64,000 nucleotides of DNA. It comes from Sphagnum magellanicum. Taxonomy: Eukaryota > Streptophyta > Sphagnopsida > Sphagnales > Sphagnaceae. The stretch spans positions 15,909,347 through 15,973,346 of the forward strand of contig CM038922.1 in assembly GCA_021904315.1 (NCBI GenBank), given 5' to 3'. The position numbers and the translations under genes are program-made. The notes under the pieces were generated by a model. That model was not told where the DNA came from, did no database searches, and saw only the letters and a list, made by a program, of their open reading frames with translations. Below, piece after piece: positions 22,910 to 35,742 of this stretch. Position 1 is the stretch's first letter. Each line of letters starts with the position of its first letter.

Positions 22910-24460
22910 TAGTAGTAGCAATGCAACTGACGAGGCTTTTGGAAAATAATTATTCAAATTATTCTTTTAGAGCCCCGAATGCATCAAGATTGGAATCCTC
23001 TAAATCCACCACTAACTATCACACCACTAAAAAATCTTCCACATGTTATGGCAATACCTCTTGCAAATGCCTTGCGCATATAACTACCTAAATATCACGA
23101 TAATGAAGGTCCAGTTTTACACTTTCGACAATTGACTAAAGTGTGTGTGACTAATGGCAAAAAATATTAACAACCACAAATTACAATATTTTCCAAATTC
23201 TTTGATTGGAAGAATCGCCAACTAGTTTGGAAGGTATGAAACAACTTTTCTAGTAGTGACATGGGTGGAAGTGCAACATGCTTTTATAACCTGATTTAGT
23301 GAGATCAAAATTGAAGGGCAAGTAGTTGCCATTTTATGATACATGAAACAAAAGAAATATGAACCAGTGGAGGACTATTACGATAGATTCCTCTGACTAT
23401 GTGCTGCTAATTCTTCAACAACCAAATGATATCTATTTGAGAGAAGCTTTTCAAGAAGGTCACGGAAGGAGTATGTGTAGAAAAATACTAGCAGAAATAG
23501 TTGAATATGTAATTATAGTAGAAGAAAAACTACCCATGAGATGGAAAAATATGGCGAAATATCGTCAAAATGATTCTAATAGTGATGAATATGATGACTT
23601 TGACAAGAAGATGAGCATCATGAAAAAAAGATTAAAAAGAAATCTAAAAAAATAGATTTTGACACAGTAAGAAGAGGAGTGTATTGTCAAAATTGTTTTA
23701 ATGAAGGCCATTTCACAAAAGAATGAAAATTGTTAATGAAATTTTGTAGAATTTGCAGAGCAAATGACCATAATATAGATCAATGTCCTAGTAAGGTTGT
23801 GAGTGGAAGTCGTCCTTTGAGAAAGCTTATACTAGTACATGTAGTATAAATAGAAGTACAAGAGGCACAAGAACAAAAACAATTATAAATTTATAATGCA
23901 CCAAATAATCAAAATCAATACAATGATCAACAATATAATATAAGACCAAATGGTTGTAATTGACAAAATAATAACTAGTCAAATTGGAATAACTGATATA
24001 ATTAGCAAGCTTATAATCAAAACAATATATTTTGTCAAAATGTTATGTGATGTTTCTATTGTCGAAAGGAAGGCCATGTCATGAATGGTTGTCTTGTATG
24101 GAAGAAAATTATTGAAGAAGAGAAGAATTCCAAATTGAAAGTTGGAGTAAATGTGGCCATGGTTAATTGGGACCAACCAATAGTGAATGTTTGTGTGACC
24201 ACAAGAGGACAGAAAGTGAGGATGTTAGAGGTTGATATGCATGCGAAAAAACTTCCAAAGAGAGAAATTAACCCCACCAAAAGACATTGAATCAAATGGG
24301 AGAAGGAGAAATTGCTTCACAAGGATGTAATTAATGAACTACAAATAATACAAAAAGTGGAAGACAAACCACTATAAATGTGTAGGGATGTTTCGTTTGA
24401 TTTGGAACCAACCAAGTCAATTACTCAACTAAAAGGGTTGAATAGAGAGGAATTACTCAA
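22910..24460 (+). mobile_element. LTR element: gag region with zinc knuckles
   Basis: Degraded capsid-like sequence with two CCHC-type zinc-knuckle-like motifs, near 23681-23728 and 24053-24100 (CFYCRKEGHVMNGC). Such knuckles bind RNA in retrotransposon Gag proteins. Broken. Confidence 0.7.
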
Positions 24461-24959
24461 TTGATGCATCAAATTGACTTGATGAAAAATAATAAGAGGT
24501 TAGTTGAAGTGACCAAGGAAGGTGATGTACATGTCAAGTCAACAAGAATTGACATGTTTACACACATATATTTGTCATTAAAGGAATTGAATTTATTAAA
24601 AAGGAAGAGTGAGTTGACGGGTGTTAGTGGCAAATTGACAGTGAGTACCAATAAGCCAATTGTTAGTGAAGAGGATGGATGGGTTTGACCTTAGACAAGG
24701 AAGAATCGACTTGTCTAAAAAGAAGGCTAGTGGCAAAACAAAATGTGTTGCCACAAAAAATCACTATTAATCAAATGGAGAAAGAAAGTGGTGAATTACC
24801 AAAATTTGTGATGAATTCAAAGATAGAAGTGAAATTAGGACAATTATTAGAGATTTGTCCTCAATTAAAAGAAATTATGACAAAGTCATTATTGAAAATG
24901 GAAGAAGCCCAGATTGCTAATGTTTGTAAAGTCATAGCAACTAAAATAAAGGATTTTGA

Positions 24960-25270
24960 TGAAGCCATATTGATTGTTCAAATTCATGTTGGGAAATTTG
25001 GAATTAGAGATGTATTACTCGATGATAGATCCAATGTGAATATTATTTCTAAGAGTTTGAGGAAGAAGCTTGGATTGAGAAGACCCAAGCTAGCTCCTTT
25101 TGTAGTAAGGATGGACAACCGGAGAAAGGTGTAGCCAATTGGATTAATAAGGAATTTGAAAATTGATTTGGCTAGATGTGAGTACGAAATCTCTATTACA
25201 ATGTTGAACATGGAAAATGGAACAAAAAAATATTCAATGCTTTTGGGAAGGCCTTTGTTGAAATAGGCAA
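24960..25270 (+). mobile_element. LTR element: aspartic protease segment
   Basis: VLLDDRSNVNIIS near 25010 sits where retropepsins carry their D-[ST]-G active site, and LLGRPLL near 25245 matches the usual end of the domain. Part of a broken pol. Confidence 0.65.
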
Positions 25271-25859
25271 AGGCAAATCATAATTGGGGTGACAGTACCC
25301 TTACCATCACTATGGGAAAAAAGACAATGATTGTGAGTACAATCAAGAAAATTGTTATAAAACCATCAAAGAGACAAAAATATGTTGATGATGGTTATGG
25401 TTAGGAAGAAGGATTGTCAAATGAAGAGGAAGAACAACTCTATAATACAGTGCCTTAGTTGTGGCCCATAGGAGAAATGACACTAGAAGTGTTATAGTTT
25501 TTTAATGAGATTAATTATGGCATGCTTCAGCCAAAAGAAAAACCAGAATATCTAGTTTATTTTTATCAACATCAACCTAGAAAAGTCTTGATACTGGATG
25601 AAGTTATCAATGTGATAATTAAAAATTAAAAAATTATAAGATGGACAGTCACAATTGAGTTGAAAAGACTAAACTTAGGAAGTGAAGGAAATCCTTAGGA
25701 GGTACTTATTAATGTAGTTTTACGAATATCTTTCAAGCATAAACCAAAAAATTATTAGTTAATTAGCATGATGTCTTTGCTTGGAGTTACAAATATTTGA
25801 AGGGAATACTTAGGAAAATTTGTGAACACAAAATTGAGTTAGTGGCTAATGCCCAACCA

Positions 25860-26560
25860 ATTAAGAAAAGATAATATAGAATGAACCCAAATTACACATT
25901 AAAAGTGAGAGAAAACCTAGACAAACTACTTGATGCCGGATTTATCTATCCCACTGAAATTACACAATGGTTATTTCCTTTAGTAATTGTACCTAAATAA
26001 AATGGGAAGTTATGAATATGTGTGGATTATTGCAAATTGAATGCCCAAACCAAAAAGGATCCATTTCCTTTACCCTTTTTGGATTTTGTCCTAGATTTTG
26101 TAGTTGGACATAAGATGTTCTTTTTTATGGATGGTTATAACAATTATAACCAGGTTAAAATGGCTAAAGAAGACAAAGACAAAACAACATTCATCTTAGA
26201 ATGGGGTGCTTATGCCTACAATGTTATGCCGTTTGGGTTATGTAATGCTCTTGTTATTTTCCAAAAAGTAGTTATAAAAATGTTTAAACCTTATTTAAAC
26301 AAATTTATGCAAGTGTTTTTAGATGATTTTAGTATATATGGAAAAAAGAAAGATCATCTAGAACAATTATAAAAATCCCTTGAAGAACATAGGTTAAATG
26401 GGATTACCTTTAATCTTGAAAAATGTGCATTTTGTGCAAATTCGGGAACATTGCTTGGACACGTAGTATTTCATGATGGTTTGTTAGTAGATCCACATAA
26501 GATTACAATAATTACCACTATGCAAACACCTACTAATCCAATAGAAATAAAATGATTCCT
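25860..26560 (+). mobile_element. LTR element: reverse transcriptase segment
   Basis: Recognisable blocks in order: VDYCKLNAQTKKDPFPLP, the KTTF-like region, YNVMPFGLCNA, the catalytic FLDDFSIYG, and CAFCANSGTLLGHVV. These are the standard Ty3/gypsy RT blocks. Broken overall. Confidence 0.9.
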
Positions 26561-26739
26561 AGGAACAATTGGTTTATTGACACTATTTCCAAGACTTCGC
26601 AAGTAAGGCAGCACCAATGTGCAAATTATTAAAGAAGGATGAAATTTTTGTGTGGATAGAAACATGTGCCAAGTCTTGGGAATGGATGAAGGCATCTATG
26701 ACATGCCTACTTGTACTATTATACCCGACTTGAAATAGG

Positions 26740-27120
26740 AATTCCATGTGCATACAAATGCATCAAATTTTGCACTTGGAGCCATGTTAAGTCAAAAACC
26801 CAATTAAGACTATTGATAGACCAATTTACTATGCCAGTAGATTAATGAATAGTGCAAAAAGGAACTATACAACTACTGAAAAAGAAATATTAGCAATGAT
26901 TTTTGTTGTGAAAAAACTCATACATTATCTTTTGGGAAATAGTTTCAGATTTTTTGTGGATCATCAAACTTTGTTATATTTGGTTAATAAACCAATAGTC
27001 ACTAGCCAAACTGCTAAATGGCTATTATTATTACAAGAATTTGATTTCAAAGTAATATTTAAGCCAAGTCGGGTGCATTTTTTACTTGATCATTATCCAA
27101 AATTAATCATGGAGAATTAG
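26740..27120 (+). mobile_element. LTR element: RNase H segment
   Basis: Contains YASRLMN-like, NYTTTEKEILAMIF and LLYLVNKP, the usual RNase H motifs after a Ty3/gypsy RT. Confidence 0.85.
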
Positions 27121-27299
27121 CTATTGGAGTTGAAGATCAATTATCGAATGCCCAACTGTTTGGTATAGAAATTGATTGGTATGGACAAATAATTCATTAT
27201 TTCAAGAAGGGCTATTTTGACGACAATATGCCCAAAGAAGATTGAAGCTAATGGGTGATTAAAACAAAACCATACACATTACATGATGGCCATTTGCAC

Positions 27300-28370
27300 A
27301 AACTAGGACCAAATGGAGTGTTGAGGTAGTGTTTAACACCTATTGAAGCTTCTAAAATCTTGGAAGAATTCCATGAGGGGCCAGTTGGAGGTCATTATGG
27401 TAGCAATATAATAGTAAAAAAACTTATGTCAATAAGCTATTGGTGGCCGTCAATTCATAAAGACGTTGTCAATTTGTGCCAAAGATGTGACATCTATCAA
27501 TGATTAGAACTTATGTGGTGAAGTGGCAAAGGACCATTCAAACCGGTTATGGCATTTGAACCTTTTATGAAATGGGGTTTAAATTTTATGGGACCTATCA
27601 AACCCATAGTTAAGAATATTGGTAACCAATATATCATTGTAGCCACTAACTACACCATTAAATGGGTAGAGGCTAAGGCTCTTAGCGATAACACAACAAA
27701 AAGCACAACCAAATTCATTTATGAAAACATTATAATTAGGTTTGGATGTCCCACCCACTTTGTTAGTGATCAAGGAAGTCATTTCATTAATAAAACCATT
27801 GAAATATTAGTGGAGGAACTTATGATTGTACATCACAAGTCAACCACCTATTATCCGCGAAGGAATAGACAGGCTAAATCAATTAATAAAACCTTGGGAA
27901 AGATTTTGGCTAAATTAGTTGATGTTAATGTATCAATTCAGATGCTATGATTTTCACAACACTATGGGCATATCGAACAACATATAAAGTTATTACATAG
28001 TTTACACCATTTGAATTGGTTTATGGCACTCAACCCATTATGCTTGTTAAATTTATGGTCCCCACCAAAAGAATTAGGGATATACTGACAAAAGATCTTG
28101 ATCAAGTGGGGCCATCCATGTAAGAATGGAAGATCTAGTCCGATTGGATGAAGAACATTGGCGTGTTGATGAAAATATTAATCATATACAATTATTCAGG
28201 AAAGAAAATTGGGATGACAAAGGGAAACTCAAAAGTATCTGTGAAGGTGATTTAATTTATGGATGTCCAAAACAACTAAAATCAAAGGAGGTAAATTTAA
28301 ATTACCTTTGGAAGGGTGTTTATAAAGTACATACATCACAAACTTCATGGGTCATGTTTTGGTAATAGTA
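27300..28370 (+). mobile_element. LTR element: integrase segment
   Basis: An HHCC-like zinc-binding stretch (FHEGPVGGHYG, then CQRCDIC) near 27365-27500 is followed by the catalytic core ([18 protein letters not shown]) and a C-terminal piece near 28126-28365. No chromodomain is visible, which also fits Athila/Tat rather than chromoviruses. Confidence 0.85.
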
Positions 28371-31300
28371 GTCATGCAAAATTTCTTTTTCATAGGTTTG
28401 TATGGAATAGAGGCATATGTCATTCATCTAATTGTATTGTTTGAACATTGATGTCATGTGCATTGTTTAAACATGAATGTTATATGTTTGTTCATATTGT
28501 TTAGACATGGATGTTATATGTTTATTCATGTTGTTTACACACGAAAGTCGTGCACACAATTTTTGTGTTTAAATAATGCATGACATTTGTGTTTAAACAA
28601 CACAAACCCATGAAACAATAAATTTTACATAGAAATGAACCCATGAAGCTTATAAATTTGTGATGTAAAGCTTTTAATAATAACACTGTTGAATTAACTA
28701 CTCTAGGTGATGATGAGGTAAAGAGAGAAAATATCAACAAGTTAAAAAGAATATCATTCCAAAAATGTAATGGTTGACATTATGGCGATCAATGTCTATG
28801 TTGAAAGATATCTTAGTAGGTACCACTAGAACAAATCTCCAACTACTAAACCTAAAAATTCATTTAGGCTTGTGCCCAAACCTAAAAAACTCCCATGGAC
28901 ATATTCCATACCTAAAATCATAGATGATGAATTTTTTGGGTAGAGGAAAAGAAGTCAAGAAATAATGAGAGAAAAACAAAAAGTAGTAGTTACAAAACCA
29001 AATTTTAAAAAAATATATATTATACCTTACCAACTATGCCCTGAGAGAAAGAGGCTATAAAGAAAATTTATTACAACCACATAAGCTAGACCTCACAAGG
29101 AAAAACAGAAAGGCTATTACTAGGATGTTGAAAACACTATGAAATGAACTATGACCAATATGGCTTTTGCAAACTTTATTGAAACTTGAAAAGTTAATAG
29201 AGTTGAAAAAAATCAAGCATCATTAGTTTTTGTGGAAGAAATGTTCTAGAAGAGATAATGAGTTTGCGAGTGAGTGAAACGCTCGAGCTAAAGAGATTTC
29301 TACACAAAAAAATCGAAACAAAATTGAGAGCTTTGTAGAGCCATATACAATTTGGTTCAAACCCACTATAGGCGAGTTTGGTGGTAAAGTAGTATCTAAA
29401 GAGTATGCAAGAGGACAAGTTGCATCTAATTCTATAGGATCAAGTAGGCAAAAAGTTTGTTTGTGAATGAGGAAGTAATGTAGAAGATAATGGAGAGGAA
29501 TCGAGTGATAGTGGAGACAATAGCCTTGAAGCAACAGTACCTATAAAGGCCAAAAGTAAAGGAGCACTCAACTTTTACTTTAAAGGGAAAAAATGAAGGA
29601 ATAAACAACGTTGCAAAGAAATTACTTTACCACCTGGAGACTTTTAGAGATTTTCAAGCAGGAGTGCGAAAAACAAATTCCTAAACATGACGAGACCTAA
29701 CTACAAATCTAGGAGTACCTTAGAAGAAAACAATAGAAAAGGTTGGTTCTTAACATTCCAAGGAAGCAACATTGTTTTGAAATTGCAATATTACAATTAG
29801 GGTTCAACTATCTCTTTGCAAGGATATATAAAGAATTGCCAAAACCACCTTACTAGCGCTATATTGTTATTTTTTGGAATTAGGAATTCGATTTCTATAA
29901 GGAGCAAGTTTTTAAGGTTGAAGAGATGAATCGTGAATGTGAAACTGATGTTTGCATGACTTCTTTAAATACTAAACGACAAAGGATCAAATTAGTAGAG
30001 AAGTTGTTGACTATGGCTGAGTTAGGGAAGGTTACTCTCTTGGGATGTATTCATGCTAATATTTGGGCCTTAAACACTCAGGAAGGAGCATGGGCTAAGA
30101 AGGTGGGTCTTGCATCATTGAAGAAACTTGACTGGACTCACATCAACGAACCTTTGGTGAAAAAGTTGATTTGTAGTTTCAACTATGATGATCAATATGT
30201 CAAGTTACAGGGACAACAAATCAACATAAGTGAGGAGGGCATAGTGAAGGTATTCAAATTACTTTGCAAAGGACTAATGGCATGAGCATAAGAGGGGTTC
30301 ATAAGAGGGGTTCAATGGTGTTGATGCCACTTATTTTGTAGGTACACATCAAGATCATTATGTTTTCAAATTAGGGTATCTGACTGCCCAAGCAAATGGG
30401 AAGGTAAGAGCCGGAAGATTAAAAACAATGACGAAGATCTTGACATTTTGTGAAGACAATAACTTTGCCCCTGGTTCTTTAGTTTCTATGATGTTAATTG
30501 TTAAGAAGGAATTAGCGAATTGGGCAACATGGTTTTCTTAGAAATTATAGAATGAATTGGTAGTAGTTCAATGTAAGGCTAAAAAGTTGACTAGCACCCT
30601 AGTTGGACCCACCTTGACCATTATAGGATATTACTACCGGAAGTTGTTTTTTAGGGAACAAGAGAGTGCTATAGGAGAAAAAAAGAAACTTCAAAAACGG
30701 AAGGAGAAGATCATTGTGGATGTCAATGCCATTATGCTAGAGAATAGGAAGAAAAAGAAAGGAACTTCATTAGCAACTCCAAGCAAAGTGATCATAAAAG
30801 TATCATTACGCCAAGAGGGGGATGATGATAAGCTTATTGTAGCATCCAATGTTGTGAACAAGGTTATAGAAGTAGCTATTGGAGAAGATCAGAATTTAAA
30901 CAATGTTGATATAGAGCAAACTTTTGAAATAGAGATGTTACATGAAGAAGTGGTTGAAGATTATATGGTGGAGGAGAAACCTCAAATGTTGGAAGACAAT
31001 GTGGTGATGATAATCGACCAGCAAGGAAATGGGTACAACAACAAAAGGAGCCATCCCATCCATTGCTAAAGAAGGAGGTTTTGTAGTAACATATGGAAAA
31101 AGGAATCCATGAATAGCAACCATCAAATTTTTTGCAATAGAACGATCAAAGGAATATGCAATGACTAGAAAAAGTTACACAATAAAGTGAGCAAAAACTC
31201 TTACCACATCAAGCAAAGGAAAGTCAATTCCATCATGGCTCAGAAGGGAATAGTGTTGTTATATCGAACAAAACAAAACAATTGGGAGAGATGAGTAACA

Positions 31301-33608
31301 TTAATGTTGATGAGGAACTAAGTGAGCTATGGTTGATCAACTCAAGGAAATAGCCCTGAAAGTTGGAAATATAAATTGTGCTATGATAACACAAATTGTA
31401 GAGTTGCAAAGGAAGAAAGATGTTTTGGCAAAACAATTGGAAGAAATAGAGAGTTAATTGCTAAACCAAGTATAGAAACAAGAGTTGGAACAACATTAGA
31501 AGCATATGGAAGAAAAGGTACTAGAATTCGCAACTCATAATGAATCTCTAATCAAGGAGAGACAACAATTTAAAATGAAATTTTTTGAGTTAAAAAGAAG
31601 AAATAATTAGTTGGATGCAAATTTGAAATAGAGAGAGTTAGCCAAAGTAGAGACATAACAGAAGTTAGAAGAAATAGTTGAAAGACTGAGAGTAACAGAG
31701 GAGAAGAATTTAGAGTTACACAATGTGATAAATTTGAAATAGATCATCAGGGAGAAGAATTATGAAATATCATTCGTACAGAGAGGAAAATTGTAAAAGA
31801 GTAAAAAGAGCTCTTGCTTAGGGAAAAAATAAGACAACAAAGTTTGGAGATTCAAGCCCTCCGAGTGAAGCAATGGAATGTGTATGAGAGATTAAAAGAA
31901 ATGGAAAGGACAATACAAGAATAGGAAAGTGTGCTAGCCTTTTAGAAGGAGGTAGTTGAATAAGCTTGCCAAGATCGAGAGGTACTCATGGTGAAAACAA
32001 CCAAACTTCAAAAGGAGGTACAAATGATTCAAATTGAAGTGCAGAAGCTTTAACTCCAAATCAACATAGATTGGGAGGTTATAGATGTGGCAAACCAAGC
32101 TAAGGTAAAATTGTATGATCAGTTGATAGAAGAAGGTCCTATTGAATTAAGGGAAGTTCTAGAAAAGGCTGAAGTTGAATTCAAGAGGTGGCACTTTGAA
32201 CAAATAAAAAACTATGTTAGTGTTTTGGATGTGGCATATCAACGAATAACATTAGATGAAGAGATTGAAGATGATGCTACCATAAAAGGAGAAGTTAGGC
32301 AAGTCAAGGAGGAAGGCAAATCAATTGTAGCAATCGAAAAAGGGATATATATTCCTACAGATGTAAATATAGCGGATATATTTGATGAAGATGAGGCTAG
32401 TCCATTGTCACAACTTTATTATTAGAGTGTAATCAAGGAAGAACCTAGTAATGCAAAAACATGTAGAAACTAGGTGGGAACATCTAATGAACAAACTAAG
32501 GGATTTTAGAGGTCGGAAATTGGTACATGAGGAGAGGGAGTAGAAACTTGAGTGAGGAAGCTTATTTTTGGAGTTATGCCACCAAGAGGAACATCCTACA
32601 TTCGTAGAAAGAGCAGGTATTAAACCTTATATGAATAATGATATGCTTCACATGATGTTAGAAATGGAATACATTATGCGAGTGATTCCTGCTCTTGAGA
32701 TGTATTACTTGGTGCATTGTTTCCAAATTTGTCTACGGGTAGGAGTAGCACCACCTATGTTGGGAACACACATCATAGATGACTAGTTTCTTTCCATGTG
32801 GGCAATAGATGATATGGAGTGGAGAGTGTATCTAGCATATAACATTGTGTGTTGCTATATCCAGTACCATCAACCTAGAGGATATAGTGCCCTAGAATTT
32901 GAAATAGGGTGTTTAGGATTCTATGCTCTATGACATTATTGTAAACTAAAGATTGCATATGACAATTACTACCGTGGTCATCAAACCTCTACATTTAGCC
33001 AACCCATTTTTGCTATGACATGAATAGAAACTGTACCAAACCATGTCGGGAGTAAAGCCAAGGGCCAACTCGAAAAGTGGGAGCAAGTCAGGAGTAGAGC
33101 CAAGGACCAACTCGAAGAGTGGGAACAAGTCAGGAGTAACCGTTAGGAGTTAGCTTGTTTCACCAATGTTGCAGATCACACCATGGATTCTATCATTTGG
33201 AAGATTACTAAGAACAAACTGACTAAATACTTTGCTCGAGAAGCACATTTGGGAGTCGACAAATTATTTACACGAACAACTATCTTAAGGACGTGGCACT
33301 TGGTGGAAAAACTATCCAAACGACTGTGTGTTGGTAAGATCATTCATTACCAACAATGTCTACCGCACCCTGTGAAGATCAATCAGATCGGCAAATACCT
33401 TTAAAGGCAATGGATTACATGTACCAAGGAAGGAATTTAGTCTTCAGACAATGAAATTGACAACTTTCTAACTCTAGCATAGTTAGTATTTTATGCCAAA
33501 TTAGGATGTCCTAGGAGTTAGGGATATATAGTGAAGTAGGAAGATAGTTGTAAAATGCTAGAACTTATGCAGTTGTGTGGGGACACTACATCATTAGGAG
33601 GGAGATAA
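28371..33608 (+). mobile_element. LTR element: long 3' region between integrase and 3' LTR
   Basis: About 5.2 kb of degraded coding-like sequence. Pieces include 29926-30285, 30557-31069, a Glu/Lys/Gln-rich coiled-coil-like stretch around 31300-32050, and 32087-32425. I recognise no named domain. Athila-type elements carry an extra (sometimes env-like) frame here; no membrane or envelope feature is visible in this copy. Confidence 0.6.
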
Positions 33609-34147
33609 TGTGAGGGAAATACTTAAGCATGTCGGCAGAGTAATAATATTAAAAATATTAGACAAAATCTTAACAAATATTTTTTGAATTGTCAAAATGT
33701 AATATGTTGATAGGTCCATGTAAATTAAGTTTATTATGTCAACATTATAGACAAATTGTCGTAATTGCATAATGATATGACATGAAGTAGTTACAACTAC
33801 TTCTTATAATTGTAAGAGGGCATGTTGGTATAGAAGTAAGTTTGTCACAAGAGACTTTGTGGGGGCTTGTTTGTTGGGTAGAAATAATGAGGCTTGTCTG
33901 GGAGTGAGAAGACTACTCTATGAATGGAATGTATGGACATATTTTTTATGAAGGTTGAACATTTTCTTTTAATCCTGATAAATTAATTCTGATCCCCATG
34001 AATTGTATGATGTAATAAATTGTAGTTTTGGAATAATGTAAGGAAAATTTCCAGCAATTTAATTGTTTTAGTTAATATTTCTACTTGGTATTTATATTAA
34101 TGGAGTAGGACAAGAATCCAAAGCAGCACATAAATGTATTGCTAAGA
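33609..34147 (+). repeat. 3' LTR
   Basis: Starts TGTGAGGGAAATAC and ends GCTAAGA. Matches 18932-19469 end to end at roughly 85 percent by eye, and is followed by the target duplication attat. Confidence 0.92.
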
Positions 34148-34254
34148 ATTATGATATAAGAGAACATCAAGAACAAGTAGCCACATGATGTATAGGTTCA
34201 TCTCTGATTCTTTTCTACATGCCAAATTTTCTCAGGGTACCAACCTTTTTTTTT

Positions 34255-34440
34255 GGTGCAAAATTTTGCAATTGATGCAAAAAAAATAGTCAATATTTGA
34301 AAAAAAATCTAAAAAAATCACTAGATCTTTATGAATAGTTCAAGTAGATAGCCAAATATAAGGATGGTTTTTTTTTCCTTTCATATTTTTAATAACCAAG
34401 TTTGGCTAAATTGTCTTATGGATGATTAACCACATCCCCC
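34255..34440 (+). repeat. Dispersed A-tailed repeat, copy c
   Basis: Shares AGTTCAAGTAGATAGCCAAA, CTTTCATATTTTTAATA, AGTTTGGCTAAAT and TTATGGATGATTAACCACAT with the other copies. It ends in a C-run/GCGC stretch instead of an A-rich tail. Confidence 0.45.
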
Positions 34441-34846
34441 CCCCCCCCGCGCGTGCACGCACGTAGTTAATTACTTATCTAATTAATCTTTGTCACACAA
34501 GTTCTACCATAATTTTCATTCTTTTGATATTTTAAAAATGATTTTACTTCAATGCTCAATGTCATATACCGTGAAATTATAATATTTTAACATTGAATTT
34601 ATGACCTTATGATAAATCAAAACCACACCATAGATGGGTGGTTAATGCATTATTAATATATTGAAATAGAAATGGATTCTATAACACAATATGTTATGAT
34701 AACCATTCGCCTATTTCTAAATAAGGCTTCACATTATTTCAAAATTGGGTGCCACCAAATTCCATGAACCTATTGTAAACCTATGTGAACATATAGGTAT
34801 GGAAACACAACCATGTATCCACATATTTTCATGTTCATTGCCAAAA

Positions 34847-35742
34847 TCATATATATTAATTCACTTAGTCCGTCCGTCCGTCTTTATCTTTATCTTACTT
34901 TAAGTTACCTTTGGGGGGGGTGGGGGGGGGGGGGGAACCGGTGAGTGAGGAGGCGAGAGACCATTGGACAGAGAATAAACAATAATGTCGTGTGCCCGGT
35001 GCCGAGCTCGTTCGACTCTAAAGGACGTTGCTTGGGGGGGGGGGGGGGGACAGGGAGGGGTCTGTTGGTGGAGACATATTTTTTCACACTGAGAAATGGG
35101 GCCCTCCGGCTGCTCTGAGCGCCCTTCTTTTTCTTTTGGGGGTTTTCTTTCTCCGGCAAATATCTGTTTCAAGGAGTGATGAAAAAATTGGAGATAAGGC
35201 ACACTAGCAAGGGAGGGTTTGGGTTTGTTAGGTCTCTTATAAGGTTTATAGGGTTCCTCAACCTTGGGATGAATGGATGAATGAGTGGATGGATGGATGG
35301 ATGCCTCCTTCCTCCATATTTTAGCCGGGCTTTTATTTTAGCTCCGACTTAGTGGGTGTTCCAAGTTTGAAGTAACCTTACGACCACTTGAAATGTGCCA
35401 CAATGAAATGAAGTTATTAATTTAGGGTATTCTTTGACCCCTTAAGAATCAGGACTTTAATTTGCATTTTTTTCCCCTCTTTGAAGTGGAGACTTTGCAA
35501 ACGGCTCTTTCATGGGATGTTGTTGCTCTATTGAACCTGGTTCCGGTTTTCAAAGCTTTTAGAACCGGAGAACTATGGGTTGGGGGATTTTTTTAAAAAA
35601 AAATCAGAATCCAAAAAATTGAAATTATAAGATTGGATTATTTTATACTATTAGAAGAAAGGATATTTTAAACCATTAATTTTTAGAAAATTTTAAAATC
35701 ATCTAAAACCGTCTGTGCCTTGCAGGCACAAGTTACCACTAG
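34847..35742 (+). mobile_element. Short non-autonomous Helitron-like element, copy 2
   Basis: Starts TCATATATATTAATT after an A and ends CACTAG before a T. The hairpin TGTGCC-TTGCA-GGCACA lies about 9 bases before the CTAG. The 5' end (TATATATTAATT, then GTCCGTCCGTCC) resembles those of 3396-4319 and 38397-38913. Inside are poly-G runs (34911-34935, 35034-35049). No transposase. Confidence 0.7.

Larger units (their letters stand above)
18932..34147 (+). mobile_element. Ty3/gypsy LTR retrotransposon (Athila/Tat-like), old and broken
   Basis: Two direct LTRs of about 540 bases (18932-19469 and 33609-34147) flank a degraded gag-pol in the order capsid with zinc knuckles, protease, reverse transcriptase, RNase H and integrase, which is the Ty3/gypsy order. 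The sequence attat lies directly outside both ends (18927-18931 and 34148-34152), a perfect 5-base target duplication. The reverse transcriptase has FLDDFSIYG and MPFGLCNA. A long region (about 5 kb) between integrase and the 3' LTR, plus a tRNA-Asp-like primer site, suggest the Athila/Tat branch. The LTRs differ at roughly one position in seven by eye, mostly transitions, so the insertion is old. Reading frames carry many breaks (a dozen or more), so it is a fossil. A separate inverted-repeat element has inserted at 20941-22907. Confidence 0.92.
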
